A stretch of DNA of 64,000 nucleotides, taken from NCBI GenBank assembly GCA_032718565.1, contig JAVGVS010000235.1, forward strand, positions 310,001 through 374,000, in the 5' to 3' direction. The translations under genes were made by a program, and so were the position numbers. This DNA comes from Distichodus sexfasciatus. Taxonomy: Eukaryota; Chordata; Actinopteri; Characiformes; Distichodontidae. The notes beneath the pieces were generated by a model. The model was not told where the DNA came from. It made no database searches and was given only the letters and a program-made list of their open reading frames with translations. This document shows positions 12,113 to 22,711 of the stretch, piece after piece. Position 1 is the stretch's first letter; every line of letters begins with the position of its first letter.

Positions 12113-15100
12113 CTACAATAATACTTTTTTCATAGCATCTTACATACAAGAAATGTAGCTCAAAAAAGCCTTCCAGATTAATTATGTGCACATGAAATAT
12201 TATTAGACATTAAAAATTATACTAATACATTTTCTTTTCCGCCCTGCAGCCGCCCATGGCCCATTGGAGAAAGTTCCGGCGGGATTCGCTCTTCTGTCCG
12301 GACGAGTTGGACTCTCTCTTCTCCTACTTCGACACCGGCTCGGGGCCCCGCAGTGAGTGTTACGCACCGTCCGCTACGTCTCCACCTCGATGCTGGTGCG
12401 GTCTGGTTGTTGTTGGTGGGGTGACGTGTCCGTGTTTTTGGCGTGTTTTTGGCCCGGCAGGTCTGAGCAGCGACAGCGGTTTGGGAGGCAGCACCGATGG
12501 CAGCACCGACGTCCTGCTCTTCGGCTCGGTGGTGGACCGCGTGACTGAAGAGAGTGAGCACATGGCACAGCGTCTACACGCAAAGCACATTTAGGGCGAT
12601 TTCTGCTAGTTTGAAGTAAGCTAGACAAACCTGTGTGCGTCTCTATAGAGTGCGAAGTGTCGGAGGACTCGAGTGGCGAGCCGGAACTGGAGCCGGAGCC
12701 GGAGGTGTCGGACCCGGAGGCCTTCATGACTGCACCCTGGGCGCTGCTCTACAAGGCCAGTCAGGCCCGAAACCTGCCGCTGATGGCCGAGGCGCTGGCA
12801 CACGGCGCTGACGTCAACTCGGCCAATGAGGAGGACGAGGGCAAGAGCCCCCTCATTCAGGCCGTGGTGGGAGTGAGTCAGCGTTACACTGTTTACCCGA
12901 AATGCTTTCACTCAAGTTGAGACCTGCCTTAATGCTGTATATTTCAGTACTTTTACTCAAGTAGTTTTCTAATAGGCAACTGGTGCTGCAACGAGCCTCT
13001 TTCTTTTCCAACAGGGCTCTTTAATAGCGTGTGAATTTTTACTGCAAAATGGAGCCAACGTCAACCAGAGAGACCTGAGGGGACGAGGGCCGCTGCACCA
13101 CGCCACGTATTTAGGACACACGGGGTGCGCAAAAAAAAACACACATATGTATACTGTACGCACACACAAAACCTCACAGCACACTACGGTGTGTGTTAAT
13201 GTTGATGATATGTGACAACGTAGTACGTTTTCTGTAAATTCAGTGGAAGTTTCGCATGCGAAATCTGCCGATGTGCGGAAGTACCACTGAATTTCTTTTG
13301 ACTAATCTTGTGATATGGAACGCTAAATATGCCATAATTTGGCTACATTTTTACGCAGTTTTATTGCACCGCTTCAGTATACCAGTGCTTTTTATGCCTT
13401 TGAAAACACCGCTTTTCGTGCCGCTCTAGTAACTTGTGGTCAGAAGCTGCTTTTTACGCTATAAAATGCCCATTTTGGCACATTGGCGTTCCATAAATCT
13501 GGCGTGAGGCAGGAGATCTCAGCGCTGATGTTTGAGTCTCGCGTGTTGTAGAGAGTTGACGCGAACACCACATTTTACTTGCTACAATTGCACTGCCAGC
13601 TCAGAATTAAGCTACAAACATAACACCATAGTATTCTCTGTGGCTACGTCCATGTGGCGCCGAGGTGACTAGTGTTACACTACAGGCTGCTGACTGCGTG
13701 TTTGGCCTTGTGTTGTTCAGGCAGGTGTGTTTGTTCCTGAAGCGAGGAGCCACTCAGGACGATGGTGATGACGACGGGCAGAACCCCCTCAGTATAGCGG
13801 TGCAAGCTGCTAACGCTGACATCGTTACGCTGTAAGTTGAGAACTAATCGCCTGTTTGAGTGATGATTTGTCATTGTGAACGCAGCACACACTGCACCAC
13901 AACGAAACGTGATCTCTGCATTTGACTTGTCCGTGAAAAAACGGCGGGCAGGTTTTTACACAGCGCCCGGAGGAGCGGTGCTTGGGGATGGTACCTTGCT
14001 CATGAGTACCTCAGTGGTACCTTTACTGGTGCGGAATTCAAACTTGCGACCCTCTAAAAAGTTCCATTTGCCACGTCATGTCTCATTGGCGCTTCTGTAT
14101 GCGATTTAGAGGTTGACTGGTGCTTCTTTACTCAGGCACTGGTGCCGGTACCCTTTCCGGAACCGTTTGCTGATTTGGATCCACTAAAAAACTTCTGCAC
14201 TGGCACCAGCAACTGCAGTAGTGCGGTGGAAAAGGTTTTGGTACCCCAACTGAAGTGCAACTAAAATAACTACAGATATCGAGCGATAGGATGGTAGAAG
14301 CAAAATGTCTTGAGGCATTAAGATGATAAAGAAAGCCATGTTTGGCCAGCCTGAAGTTCCACCTTCTGGTTCCACCTTGTTTCTGCTTCTTCTGCCTGGT
14401 ACTCAACAGAAGGGGAACCAAAAACACCTACTGTACCATGCCTTGAGACCTCAAAGTGCGGAAGAAAGCTATTTCTGTCCAGTCTGAAGGTTTCTACTTC
14501 CACCTTCTGGTTCCACCTTCTGGCTCCACCTTGTTCCTGCTTCTACATGGTACCCAACAGGAAGAGAACCAAAACGCCTACCGTACCAGACCTTGAGGCA
14601 TTAAATTGCGGGAGAAAGCGCTGTCTGGCCAGTCTGAAGGTTTCTGGTTCCACCTTTTGGACCCTGTTCAATACACATGGTATTCCAAATTGAAAAGAGA
14701 AACAGAAAGACTACTGTACCGTACTATAGTGCGGTACCAAGTGGAATTTTTGATATTGGGCCTCGAGACAATATAATGTGATAAAGGAAACTCTGTTTGG
14801 CCGATATGAAGGTTTTGGTTCTTGTTTCCACTAGTTGGTTCCTGCTCAGTACCCCAAATGTACCCCTCACTCTCTCTCTCTCTTTCTGTCTTCCCCCAGG
14901 CTCCGTCTGGCCCGGATGAACGAGGAGATGCGGGAGTCGGAGGGTCCGTTCGGACAGCCAGGTCAATATCCGAGCAGCAGCCCCACAGAGCAGCAGTACA
15001 GGAAGTGCATTCAGGAGTTCATTTGCCTCAACATAGCCGAGTGCTAGGCGCCCCTTAGCCTAGCCTAGCCTAGCCTGGCGTAGCATAGGCGCTAACGTCG

Positions 15101-18100
15101 CCTGGCTCGGTGACCGGTGCATGCTCATGCTCTCGCCCCAGGGGAGTGAGGCAGGTTTGGGGAGGAACCTTAACATTACAACTGTGTTGTATTTCACAGC
15201 AACTCTGATTTGGTTTCGTTTCGCCTAGATACCGTCGAGGAAAACGGGTTCCGAGTCTACCGGAAATCCGCTAGTGTATAGTTGCCAATTTGTTGGTATC
15301 AAGTAGGCAAAAAACTCCAGCAATATTCAGTCCTTGTCGTAAGAGGCAGAGTCGTGTTGTTGTTGTAGAAGCAGTTTAAGCTAGGGGGATGACCAAAGGG
15401 AGGAGCCTAAACTGACCCCGCCCACCACACTGGAAGCATTTTTCCACCGCTGGTACGGTACCGTATGAGTGACAAAGTTAGCTTACTATTTTTCAAAATT
15501 ACTTGAGAAAGAAGGCGAGTTTGACACTGTTGTGTCTCACCAACTGACGGGCTGCATTTTCTGGTCCCACGTTTTGGTTTCTGCTTTGTACCCCAAAATG
15601 AAAGAGAACCAAACAAGGCTATGGGTACTTAACGTTTCTAGCAGTGAATGAAACCCAACCTGGTTAGTGTGATAGTGTGATCTCAGGAGTCTGACAGTTC
15701 CGTTTTTTGCCAAATTGTGATTGGTACCCAAGCAGAAGGGGAACCAAACTTAACAGTGCATAGCATTAGGGATTGTTGGTTTCAGTCTGAGAGATGTTTG
15801 GGTACCCCAAACATAACAGGAACCAAAAAGTTCCTTTAAGGGACCGACGTCTTCCTGTGATTTCAATCAAATTCAATGTTAATAGCACTGTTGCTGGTAC
15901 CCAGAAGAAGTACTGTACCGCACCCAGCAGTGGAAATGCACTTTAAGGGACCAACTTCTTTTTAAATTCAGTTTCACATCCAAAAGTAGAACTGTTTGGT
16001 TTCTGGTACCCCTCCAGAAGAGGAAAAACCTGACCGTGCCCAGAGTACCGTACCAAGCAGTGGAAATGCGCTAGCGACCTTTACTGTAAGTCGGTCTCAG
16101 ATCCCCAAAGTAGCACCATTTGGTTTCTAGTACACCATAAAAGATGAATAAACCCCCAGTACGAACTTCCGAAAGTACCGTACCGCACTGAGCCGTGAAA
16201 AAGTACCTTAAGGGACCAACTCCTCTTCCTGCTTCACTCCCGTACCAAAATAGAGACGTTGCAAACAGCGAATGAGACCAAACCAGTTGGCGTGGCAATT
16301 TTTACGTACGTCCAACCTCGATTCCAATCTCAGAGCCCGACACTCCCTCGGACTCTTGCTTTTCCGGACCTCGTGAGGCAGCTGTTGTCCGTTTTGTATG
16401 AGTTGAGCTCTAACATGTTACAGCTAGTTCGATTCCTCCGCATCAAACGCATGAGCTGACCAACTGTGATGTATCATATCGTTGACTTTAAAGTGTACAG
16501 TGAAATGTGAAGTATTCAAGGGAAAGGTGGTTGTGTGGATCTAAACTGTTATGCACTTTTCTTCATAACGTTCCCTTTATTTTATTTGGGATAGATTAGC
16601 TCGAGATCGCTAAAGACCGGGATTTTGAGTCCCGCCCTGAGCTTGAGTGCAATGAGGATTTGAAGAAGATAATCCGTTATTTTTACTGTTGTAGCACGAA
16701 AAATCGTATTTTATAAACTTACACCAACAATCTGCTTACACGCATTTCGGCATGGAATCCAAAGGAAGTCAACTAACCCTAGACAGGAAACATTTGCTTC
16801 CAACATTTTTTCAACCGTTATTTTTTATGGACAGTATTTTTATTTCAAGCTGGTTTGTAGGACGTAAAATCAGATTTTTATTTATGGATATCGTCTCTAG
16901 CGCATGGGTCGTTTTCTACTCCTGAATACCTACCTACTTCTGTGTGTGAGTTTGTGCGTTATGGTACCACTTTCTACACATCAAATAAAAATGGCCAAAA
17001 ACTTGCAAGATGTTGGTTGGGAGGGAGAGAGAGTCTGACCGTGGTCTTTGAGTCTAAGGTCAAGCATAAACTGTACATTTTATTTTAGGGCTGTGCGATA
17101 AAATATCGTACATTTTCTGTAAATTCAGTGGACCTTTCACGAGCAAAACACTGCACCGCGTGCTCATATGGAACGCCAAAGGTGCCACAATTGGCCTATA
17201 TTTTTACGCATTTGACAGTAACACATCTGTTTTACGCCATTGTTTGCAGCACTCTAATATACTGGCGTTTTTTATGCCGTTGAAAACACGCTTTTGCAGC
17301 GCTCTAGTGACTTGTCGTCAAACTCCGCTTTTTATGCCGTAAAATTGCTGTAAAAGGCTTTAGTAAGATGTACATACTTTGGAACGCTAAAGTGCCACCG
17401 TCGAGTTGATGCCTTTTGAACACGGATTTTGCTTGTGAAAGTTCCACTGCTCACTCAGAATTAAGGCAAATATAATGCCATAGTATGCTCTGTGCCTACA
17501 TCCACGTGGTGCTGTGGTGACTACTGCAAGCCCTCATCCAAACCATGAACAAACACTGCTGTAAACAGTAGCAGGTGCTCGATTTAGAAAATTTCACGAT
17601 TCGATTCTGAATCTTGGGCTCACGATTCGATTCAAATTCGATAAAAAGCTATGTATAGATTTACAGCTTGTGTAATGTTATTTACCTCATTATGTGTTAA
17701 CCGCTTAATATAACAATAATAGTTATTAGCGTTATTTATAGCTTGTAATAACATAATAATAACACAACAATAATAATAATAATAACAACAACAACAATAA
17801 TAATAATGATAATAATAATAATAATAATACATATATATTTTTTTTAAGTCCCAACATCATCGTACAGCAGGGCCGCCCCAAGCCTTTATGGGGCCCTAAG
17901 CAGACTTTCATTTGGGGCCCCCACCATCACCACAAGGTTATTTTTGTAATTATTCTTTTTTTAAATCATGATGTCTTGACAGTTCAAGCTCTCTGTTAAT
18001 TCAAGTATACCTTTGGCCGGCTCTATTGTACAGTTTATGCTTCATCTAGTAGACTCTATAGTTCATTCTTAGATAATAACCTACAAATTATAACAAATTC

Positions 18101-20197
18101 AATCCAGAATACCAGATATTGGAAAAATCAATGTTAAACGTTGAATTTGTTTTCATCTGTCTATACGGCCGAGTCAATCTAAAGACCACACTCACATTTA
18201 TCTCTGTTACTTGAGAAAGACAAGAAAGGATGCGATAGTTATAAATCATAGAAAGAGGACTGGATGAGTACAAATATTCTCAATCCGTTCTTACATAAGC
18301 CTTGACAAACTGAAAGAAGGAGCCAGTGACCAAAAATGTATTTCTTGTTCCCAAAAAAGCAGTGATTCTATCAAGAGATTCCTGTACTGTACTGTAAATG
18401 GGCTGTTTGTAGCCTTCTTCTGTAGATAAAACTCGAGCTCGTAACATTTCTGCTTGCTTTCCACTCAGTTCCTGTCCTGTATTTTTTCTTTTTCCGTGTT
18501 CTACTGTAAAATATCTTCAGCTGTTGTATAAAACCTGTGAACTAAACCACTTCTACCTGTTCTGTTCAGCTCCGGTTTCTCTGTCGTCCTTTGTTTTCCT
18601 GCTGTCTTAAACACTGATTAAAAGAGAGAAAAAAACTATGGAAATAAATAAAAGATTTGACTGCTAACCTCTTTTTCTGCTTTGTGCCTTCTCTCTTACT
18701 TCCCTTTTCTAACTCACTGTTACTAACTGCATTTCCCAGCACATGAATGAAAATCCAAAACTTAAATTAAAAGTAACTACACTATAAAATCATCCAGATG
18801 TGATTGCATACATATTGCATCAAAATAACCAGAAATGCAGCACTGTACTCGGTTATACAGTATATGGGTTTTTTATACAGTGCTTGTTAATAATTGATAA
18901 TTATTACTTTTTTCAGATTAAAATAACCACTTTGGGGCGGCACGGTGGCACAGTGGTTAGCACTGCCGCCTCACAGTAGAGAAGGTCCTGGGTTCGATCC
19001 ATACGATACATTGTTGGGGCAGCAGTCCAAAAGCATGCTGTATAGGTTAATTGACAACTCTAAATTGGCCCGTAGGGTGAGAGTGTGAGTGTGCGTGTGC
19101 CCTGCGGTCTGTTGACGCCTACCCAGGGTTGGTCCCACGCCTTGTGCCTGTAAATTCCCGGCCTAGGGCGGTAGCCCCCGCGACCCCGGTTGGGATTAAG
19201 TGATTTAATAAGGTTGTGGTTTTTTAGCTGCATATTTCTAAAGCTGAATATTCAATTTTATCTTTAGAAGCAAAGAATGTGTTTACATTAGGGATACACG
19301 ATAATATTGGAATCATATCGGAATGGCCTTTTTATTTTCATCGGCATCAGACAGATGCTAAAATTTGCCTGAAATTTTACGACGCTTTTAGAGTATGTCA
19401 GAAAGGTAGCGCTTGTGTCCAGGCATGTCCCAAGTCCAAGGTGGGATTTTATACGGCCTGCGCCTTCTGTCTTAAAATGTATGTCGTTATTTTGGGCCAA
19501 AATTCTGAGCGGGCAGTGAAACGTTCGGCAGTAAAATCTCTTGTCGTTACATGCTCAACTCTGCCTGCATTCGCATTTTTTGTTTACTAAATTGAGCATT
19601 TGCCTCACTTAGGTAATGTGGGCTGTGTCCCGAGCGTACTGCCACACTTAATAGTATGGTAGATAAGATACTCATCATACTTTTCTATGTGGTAAATGCG
19701 CATCTCAGAAAATAGCAGGGGTTATGCTTAACTACTCTGTGTACACACTGCATTAGTACACGAAGTCTGGGCGGCCTTTTTGACTTGGTACACCGCATTG
19801 GGGGGGAAGTGACTTTTTCTTAAAATGTGCACTATGCTGGAAATGCTCGGCTCTCGCTCCAATCTGCTTTCATGTTCGCTTGACTAGGCGCTCTGTTAGA
19901 AGTTTCACAATATTAATTGGATTTTTTTAAATGCCTTGCCATTTTACCATCTTCAGCAACATTTTCTTAAGCCAAATTACCGTCCCATTTCAGGCGACGC
20001 CACCTACCTGGACATCTTCCGTGAATTCTCGCACATGGCGTCTCACAATCCTGAGAAACTGAAACGGAGGAGCATTCACTTCCGTCACTCCTTCAGGTAG
20101 CTCTTCAGATGGCCCGCCGTTTCGAACCGTTTCCAACAGGGGGCGTTGAATTAGGCTATTTTAAAAATGTTGCATTTCTTTTCGTTTCAGAGTTTGA
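7569..20197 (+). CDS. acap3: ACAP3-like ArfGAP with coiled coil, ankyrin repeats and PH domain (3' part, with lesions)
   Basis: ACAP proteins are GTPase-activating proteins for Arf6 on endosomes and plasma membrane, with BAR, PH, ArfGAP and ankyrin domains in that order. Exons read here: 7569-7661, 9003-9054, 9229-9329 and 9442-9553 (PH; RRWFSIQ, CEDIERRFCFEVVSPTKSCM); 9662-9871, 10170-10239 and 10320-10414 (ArfGAP; WASINLGILLCIECSGIHR, SLGVHCSKVRSLTLDSWEPE); 11242-11453, 12250-12352 and 12461-12553 (linker; FRRDSLFCPDELDSLFSYF); 12649-12872, 13015-13124, 13721-13831 and 14900 onward (ankyrin; ALAHGADVN, CEFLLQNGANVNQRD). The linker FRRDSLFCPDELDS and SSDSGLGGS motifs favour ACAP3 over ACAP1/2. 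All junctions are GT-AG and phase-compatible. The BAR exons are not found upstream. Exons 9662-9871, 11242-11453 and 12250-12352 carry indels, and a TGA lies at 9795-9797, so the gene may be decaying or the assembly faulty. Family is sure; intactness is doubtful. Confidence 0.85.
7977..8190 (-). mobile_element. Truncated family A element
   Basis: It begins TGTGACTGCACGGCAAAACC and continues through ATGTTGCGTGGGGTAAAATG and TTTCTTGAGGTGAGGAATTC, then loses similarity near 8190. It lies in an acap3 intron. Confidence 0.75.
8600..8706. repeat. Short tandem repeat, AATAAAGTCGAAATATTACGAG units
   Basis: Roughly 20-base units of TTACGAGAATAAAGTCGAAA are repeated about five times with changes. It lies in an acap3 intron. 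Confidence 0.7.
9070..9104. repeat. CA microsatellite
   Basis: An uninterrupted run of CA after ATCTA lies in an acap3 intron. Similar GT tracts occur near 9413-9430 and 10127-10160, the latter just upstream of an acap3 acceptor. Confidence 0.85.
10491..11129 (+). mobile_element. Family A miniature element, near complete
   Basis: It starts TGTGACCCTCCACGGCAAAA and ends GCCGTGCAGAGTCACA. The inverted termini cover about 35 bases, including CCAGTCGCTTGTCG / CGACAAGCGACTGG. The interior has no transposase. It is inserted in the acap3 intron between 10414 and 11242. Confidence 0.85.
11739..11976. mobile_element. 238-bp palindromic miniature element
   Basis: Left arm TGTGACCCGTAATGAGTCGG and right arm CCGACTCATTATGGCAGATC GGGTCACA are inverted copies, and inner parts (ATAATCG, AAAATCGATATTTT) also pair, so nearly the whole element folds on itself. 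It lies in an acap3 intron. Confidence 0.8.
12061..12112. repeat. AAT microsatellite
   Basis: An AATAAT run lies within an acap3 intron; a second run is at 17756-17829 in the acap3 3' region. Confidence 0.85.
13213..13670 (+). mobile_element. hAT-type miniature element (family B) fragment
   Basis: It contains the family hallmarks AAATTCAGTGGAAGTTTCGC, GATATGGAACGC, TTTTACGC and GTTCCATA, and the right-hand TATTCTCTGTGGCTACGTCC. Both outer ends are missing. It lies in the acap3 intron between 13124 and 13721. Confidence 0.65.
13860..14095 (-). repeat. tRNA-derived SINE, reverse orientation
   Basis: Reverse complement of the family seen at 40010-40215: ATTTGTCATTGTGAAC at one end, GGTACCTTGCTCATGAGTAC and CTCAGTGGTACCTTTACTGG inside, then a degraded B-box region. 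It lies in an acap3 intron. Confidence 0.6.
14110..14870. repeat. Degenerate tandem repeats, unit about 130-190 bp
   Basis: The recurring order is TGGTACyCAACAGrArGrGAACCAAAA, CTACyGTACCAG.CCTTGAG, GCGGrAGAAAGC.CTGTCyGGCCAGTCTGAAGG and TTCCACCTTyTGG. It occurs immediately upstream of the acap3 terminal exon. Confidence 0.65.
14900..15047 (+). CDS. acap3: acap3 last exon, read-through (ACAP3-type) C-terminus
   Basis: This exon begins after a ccccag acceptor and completes the ankyrin region (LRLARMNEEMRESEGPFGQP). If the donor at 14962 is not used, the frame continues through SSSPTEQQYRKCIQEFICLN to TAG at 15045-15047. The SPTE...CIQEF tail resembles the human ACAP3 C-terminus as I know the family. 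Candidate poly(A) signals downstream are AATAAA at 16984-16989 and overlapping signals at 18643-18652, which would give a 1.9 to 3.6 kb 3' UTR. Confidence 0.75.
15410..16260. repeat. Second block of the same degenerate tandem repeat
   Basis: The units recur as TTGGTTTCTGGTACCCC.., AAGAG-AACCAAA, GTACCGTACC and CAGTGGAAATGC, repeated about six times. They lie on the other side of the acap3 terminal exon from the 14.1-14.9 kb block. Confidence 0.6.
17086..17570 (+). mobile_element. hAT-type miniature element (family B)
   Basis: It starts TAGGGCTGTGCGATA, continues AAATTCAGTGGACCTTTCAC, ATATGGAACGCCAAAGGTGC and TCTGTGCCTACATCCACGTG, and fades after AACCATGAACAAACACTG. The right terminus is lost in a TCGATTTAG..ATTCGATT repeat of another hAT-like element (about 17575-17640). 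Confidence 0.7.
18934..19205 (+). repeat. SINE-like repeat with tRNA-type A and B boxes
   Basis: It begins GGGGCGGCACGGTGGCACAG, with A-box-like TGGCACAGTGGTTAGC and B-box-like GGTTCGATCC. The later part (TTAATTGACAACTCTAAATT) is typical of an abundant fish repeat. It is not a tRNA gene because no cloverleaf 3' half follows. Confidence 0.65.
19289..19900 (+). mobile_element. hAT-like miniature element, partial, plus fused repeat
   Basis: TAGGGATACACGATAATATT matches the terminus of the element at 35849-36492, and GCCAAAATTCTGAGCGGGCA continues it. From 19620, GGCTGTGTCCCGAGCGTACT starts a second repeat that recurs at about 45184. Confidence 0.55.
19994..20096 (+). CDS. acap3: acap3 alternative terminal exon with ACAP1/2-like tail
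   Basis: After a pyrimidine-rich acceptor (ttcag at 19989-19993) this exon joins in phase 1 to the internal GT at 14962, giving ...GQPG followed by DATYLDIFREFSHMASHNPE and KLKRRS. That tail is recognisably the ACAP1/ACAP2 C-terminus (TYxDIFRDFSxMASxxPEKL). It ends with TAG at 20098-20100, or splices at 20096 to 20191-20197 and ends one residue later. The reading is direct; use in transcripts is inferred. The donor (CAG|GTCAAT) is weaker than consensus, as expected for a regulated site. Confidence 0.75.
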
Positions 20198-20400
20198 TGA
20201 ACACCTCTGGACCCAAAGATGCTTTAAGAGATTCAGCTCCTTGAAACTGTGCAAGCTGGAATGTTAACATATGTTTTTTTGGGGTGTTTTCTGTACAGAT
20301 CTGGAGCATTTACAGAACAGAGACTTTGCGAAAGCACACTGTGTGAACTGTGGTTTAGTTGTAAGTGTTTGACATGGTTTTTAGACAAATGTTAATAAAG
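20191..20400 (+). other. acap3: acap3 distal 3' UTR exon with poly(A) signal
   Basis: The acceptor ttcgtttcag ends at 20190. The exon starts AGTTTGA, so splicing from 20096 adds a Val codon and stop at 20195-20197. AATAAA lies at 20394-20399, about 200 bases further on, and no other gene is seen between here and ube2j2, so this is the likely end of the long transcript. Confidence 0.55.
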
Positions 20401-21314
20401 CTTTAGGGCTTTAAAAGGGGGGTCAGCTGGCCTTATCCTCCATTTTTCCCCTTTCGTTCTCTACCTATGTAATGATTTTTCCTACCTTTTTTAGTATTGT
20501 ATTATTTTCTAGGTTTTAGGCACTTTGTGTAATAACAAACAAAATGGGACACTGCATTTTTATTCACATTAGCTTCTAGAACACGACCAACAATGGATTT
20601 TTGAAACTGATACTGATTTAAAAATATAATTATTATATATTGGCAGTCATAAACTGATTTTCTCTAAAATGTATGTATAGTCATGACATACCGGTAATCA
20701 GTAAAAAATTGTACTCAGAGCAAAAAAGTTTTGATAAAAGTCCAACAAAGTGAAAACAAAAAAGACAACAGTGGGGTTGCACTCTAGTGGACAACCTGCA
20801 ATGACAACACATATTTGAACACACAATCTGCTGTCTCTCCTGATTATTTTAATTTGTGGTTTGTCACCCATTGTATTGATTTATCTCCTATTAGCTCATA
20901 TTGGCCAGTCTATCGGTCACATTCCATTAGCATGTGTCCCTTTAATGCTTGCATCATTGCTTCAAGCTTCCTGGGCTTTATGGCTGCATGTCTATACAAC
21001 ACATATTCCAAAAAAATCACATTTCATATCATATTTTCTTACAGACTTTATCCGTTTGCAGTTATCTTTTAAAGATTGTAATGAAATGAAGGGAACAAGT
21101 CCCAACTGTTTCTTTATTTTGGAACTTCTTTTATCGTGTTGACTATGCTGGTGTAGTCGGACGCTCATCTTGTTTTGTCATCTGTACAGTTCTCAGTTGC
21201 AGAAATTGTACAGTACACTTTAGAAGGCAAATGCTAATATATCATGAAATGTATTTTGTAACAAAATGGCAAATAAAATGTAGAATACAGATTCCAAATG
21301 GGTTGTGGTCCTTG

Positions 21315-21349
<35 letters not shown>

Positions 21350-21442
21350 CCCCCCCCCTCCCCCCTCTCTCTCTCAGTCTCTTTCTTTCTTTCTTTCTTT
21401 CTTTCTGTTACTGCAGCAGTCTCTTTCTCTCTCCTCTCTCTT

Positions 21443-21479
<37 letters not shown>

Positions 21480-21558
21480 CTCTTTCTCTCTCTCTCTCTC
21501 TCTCTCAGTCTCTTTCTTTCTTTCTCTCTCTCTCTCTCTCTGTCTCTCCCCCCCTCAG

Positions 21559-21589
<31 letters not shown>

Positions 21590-22710
21590 GTCCCTTTCTC
21601 TCTCACTCACTCTCTCTCTCTCTCTTTGTAGTATCACAAATGGCCAGCACTGTTTCTGTCCCACATTTAAGCAAAGATCTACTGTTTCAGTTTGGTCGAA
21701 AGAATTTTTAACCAAGACCTTTTAAATAAACCACAGACAGAACATCATCAGTCATAAAATAAACCAGTTTGATTGATATTTCTTAACTAATCAAAAATAA
21801 CTTTCATAGAGAGTTTTCCCTGTTAGTTAGGACTGATGGTGACATGGTGAACTAATATGGTGAACACTGACGTTACGACACAGTAAAAACATTTCAACAC
21901 CTGGTACAGACGCATAAATAATGTGTCCAAATCGATTTTTAAAGGTGCTAAAATAGTCATTGCACCAAAGGTTTTTTCTCATTTTATCAATACTAATTTA
22001 AACGAAGGTGAGTTCTGCAACATGCACTGAACCAATAAAGTGTAATTCTCCCACTACAATTATGCTGGATATCGGATTTTTGGAATGATAAATTAATATG
22101 GACAGAATTTAAATGCTTTTCACATATTTATTATATTTGTGGATATATTTTTGCAAATCAATAATCACTTAATTATTTAATTACCCGGTAATTACTGCAA
22201 ATTGTACTTTAAACAAATCAAAACAAAATTAACTACGGTGTATATTACTAAAGATATTATGGTAAAAATCTGGGTTTCAGTATACTATGGTATATACGAC
22301 TAGGTTTAGTCTAATTTTTCACCGGTATCTCCAGCGCAGGTGTTTGTCTGACTGAAGCCTGATTTAATCTTGACTCGTTCTACTCAACACACACCTGTAA
22401 ACATTGATTAGGGAGAAAAGCGAGAATCGTCACCACGTAATCCGCGTATTTTTGGGAAATAAAGGCCGCGGGTTATAAAAGACTTGAGGGACTGAAAGGC
22501 GCAAATAAGGCAACGTGTGAGAAGAAATCCCCAGTGACCTGAACTTGAGAAATTTGACAAACTTCAATAAAGATTTATGTTTTATGCACAAACTGAGGTG
22601 GTGAACTTTCACAGAGGTAAATTTGCACCTGTTCTTCATGTGCCCGTCTGCTAATTAAGTCCGCAGTTCAGTATAGACGTCGCAATGGCAAGTTAAAAAT
22701 TAGGTATGGC
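20400..22710. other. Intergenic AT-rich stretch between acap3 and repeats
   Basis: No gene is supported. The only feature is the CT-rich tract at 21311-21628. The Ser/Leu-rich reading frames there are products of the CT repeats. Confidence 0.5.
21311..21628. repeat. CT/TTTC microsatellite tract
   Basis: About 320 bases of CT dinucleotides are broken by TTTC runs, a C-rich run and CAGT interruptions. The tract is purine-only on the opposite strand. Confidence 0.9.
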
Positions 22711-22711
22711 A

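Larger units (their letters stand above)
15048..19993 (+). other. acap3 proximal 3' UTR or retained intron
   Basis: This stretch is the 3' UTR of the read-through isoform or the final intron of the spliced isoform. It holds GGTACC-rich degenerate tandem units (about 15.41-16.25 kb), a hAT-type miniature element (17086-17570), an AAT array (17756-17829), a SINE (18934-19205) and another hAT-like element from about 19289. No other exon is visible. Confidence 0.5.

Noticed and set aside
18934..19010. Possible tRNA gene
   Set aside because: It is the head of a multi-copy SINE-like repeat also found reversed at 30400 and 46982.
21231..21725. Long Ser/Leu-rich frames on plus and Arg/Glu-rich frame on minus
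   Set aside because: They are produced by the CT microsatellite, which is open in several frames, and have no splice or motif support.
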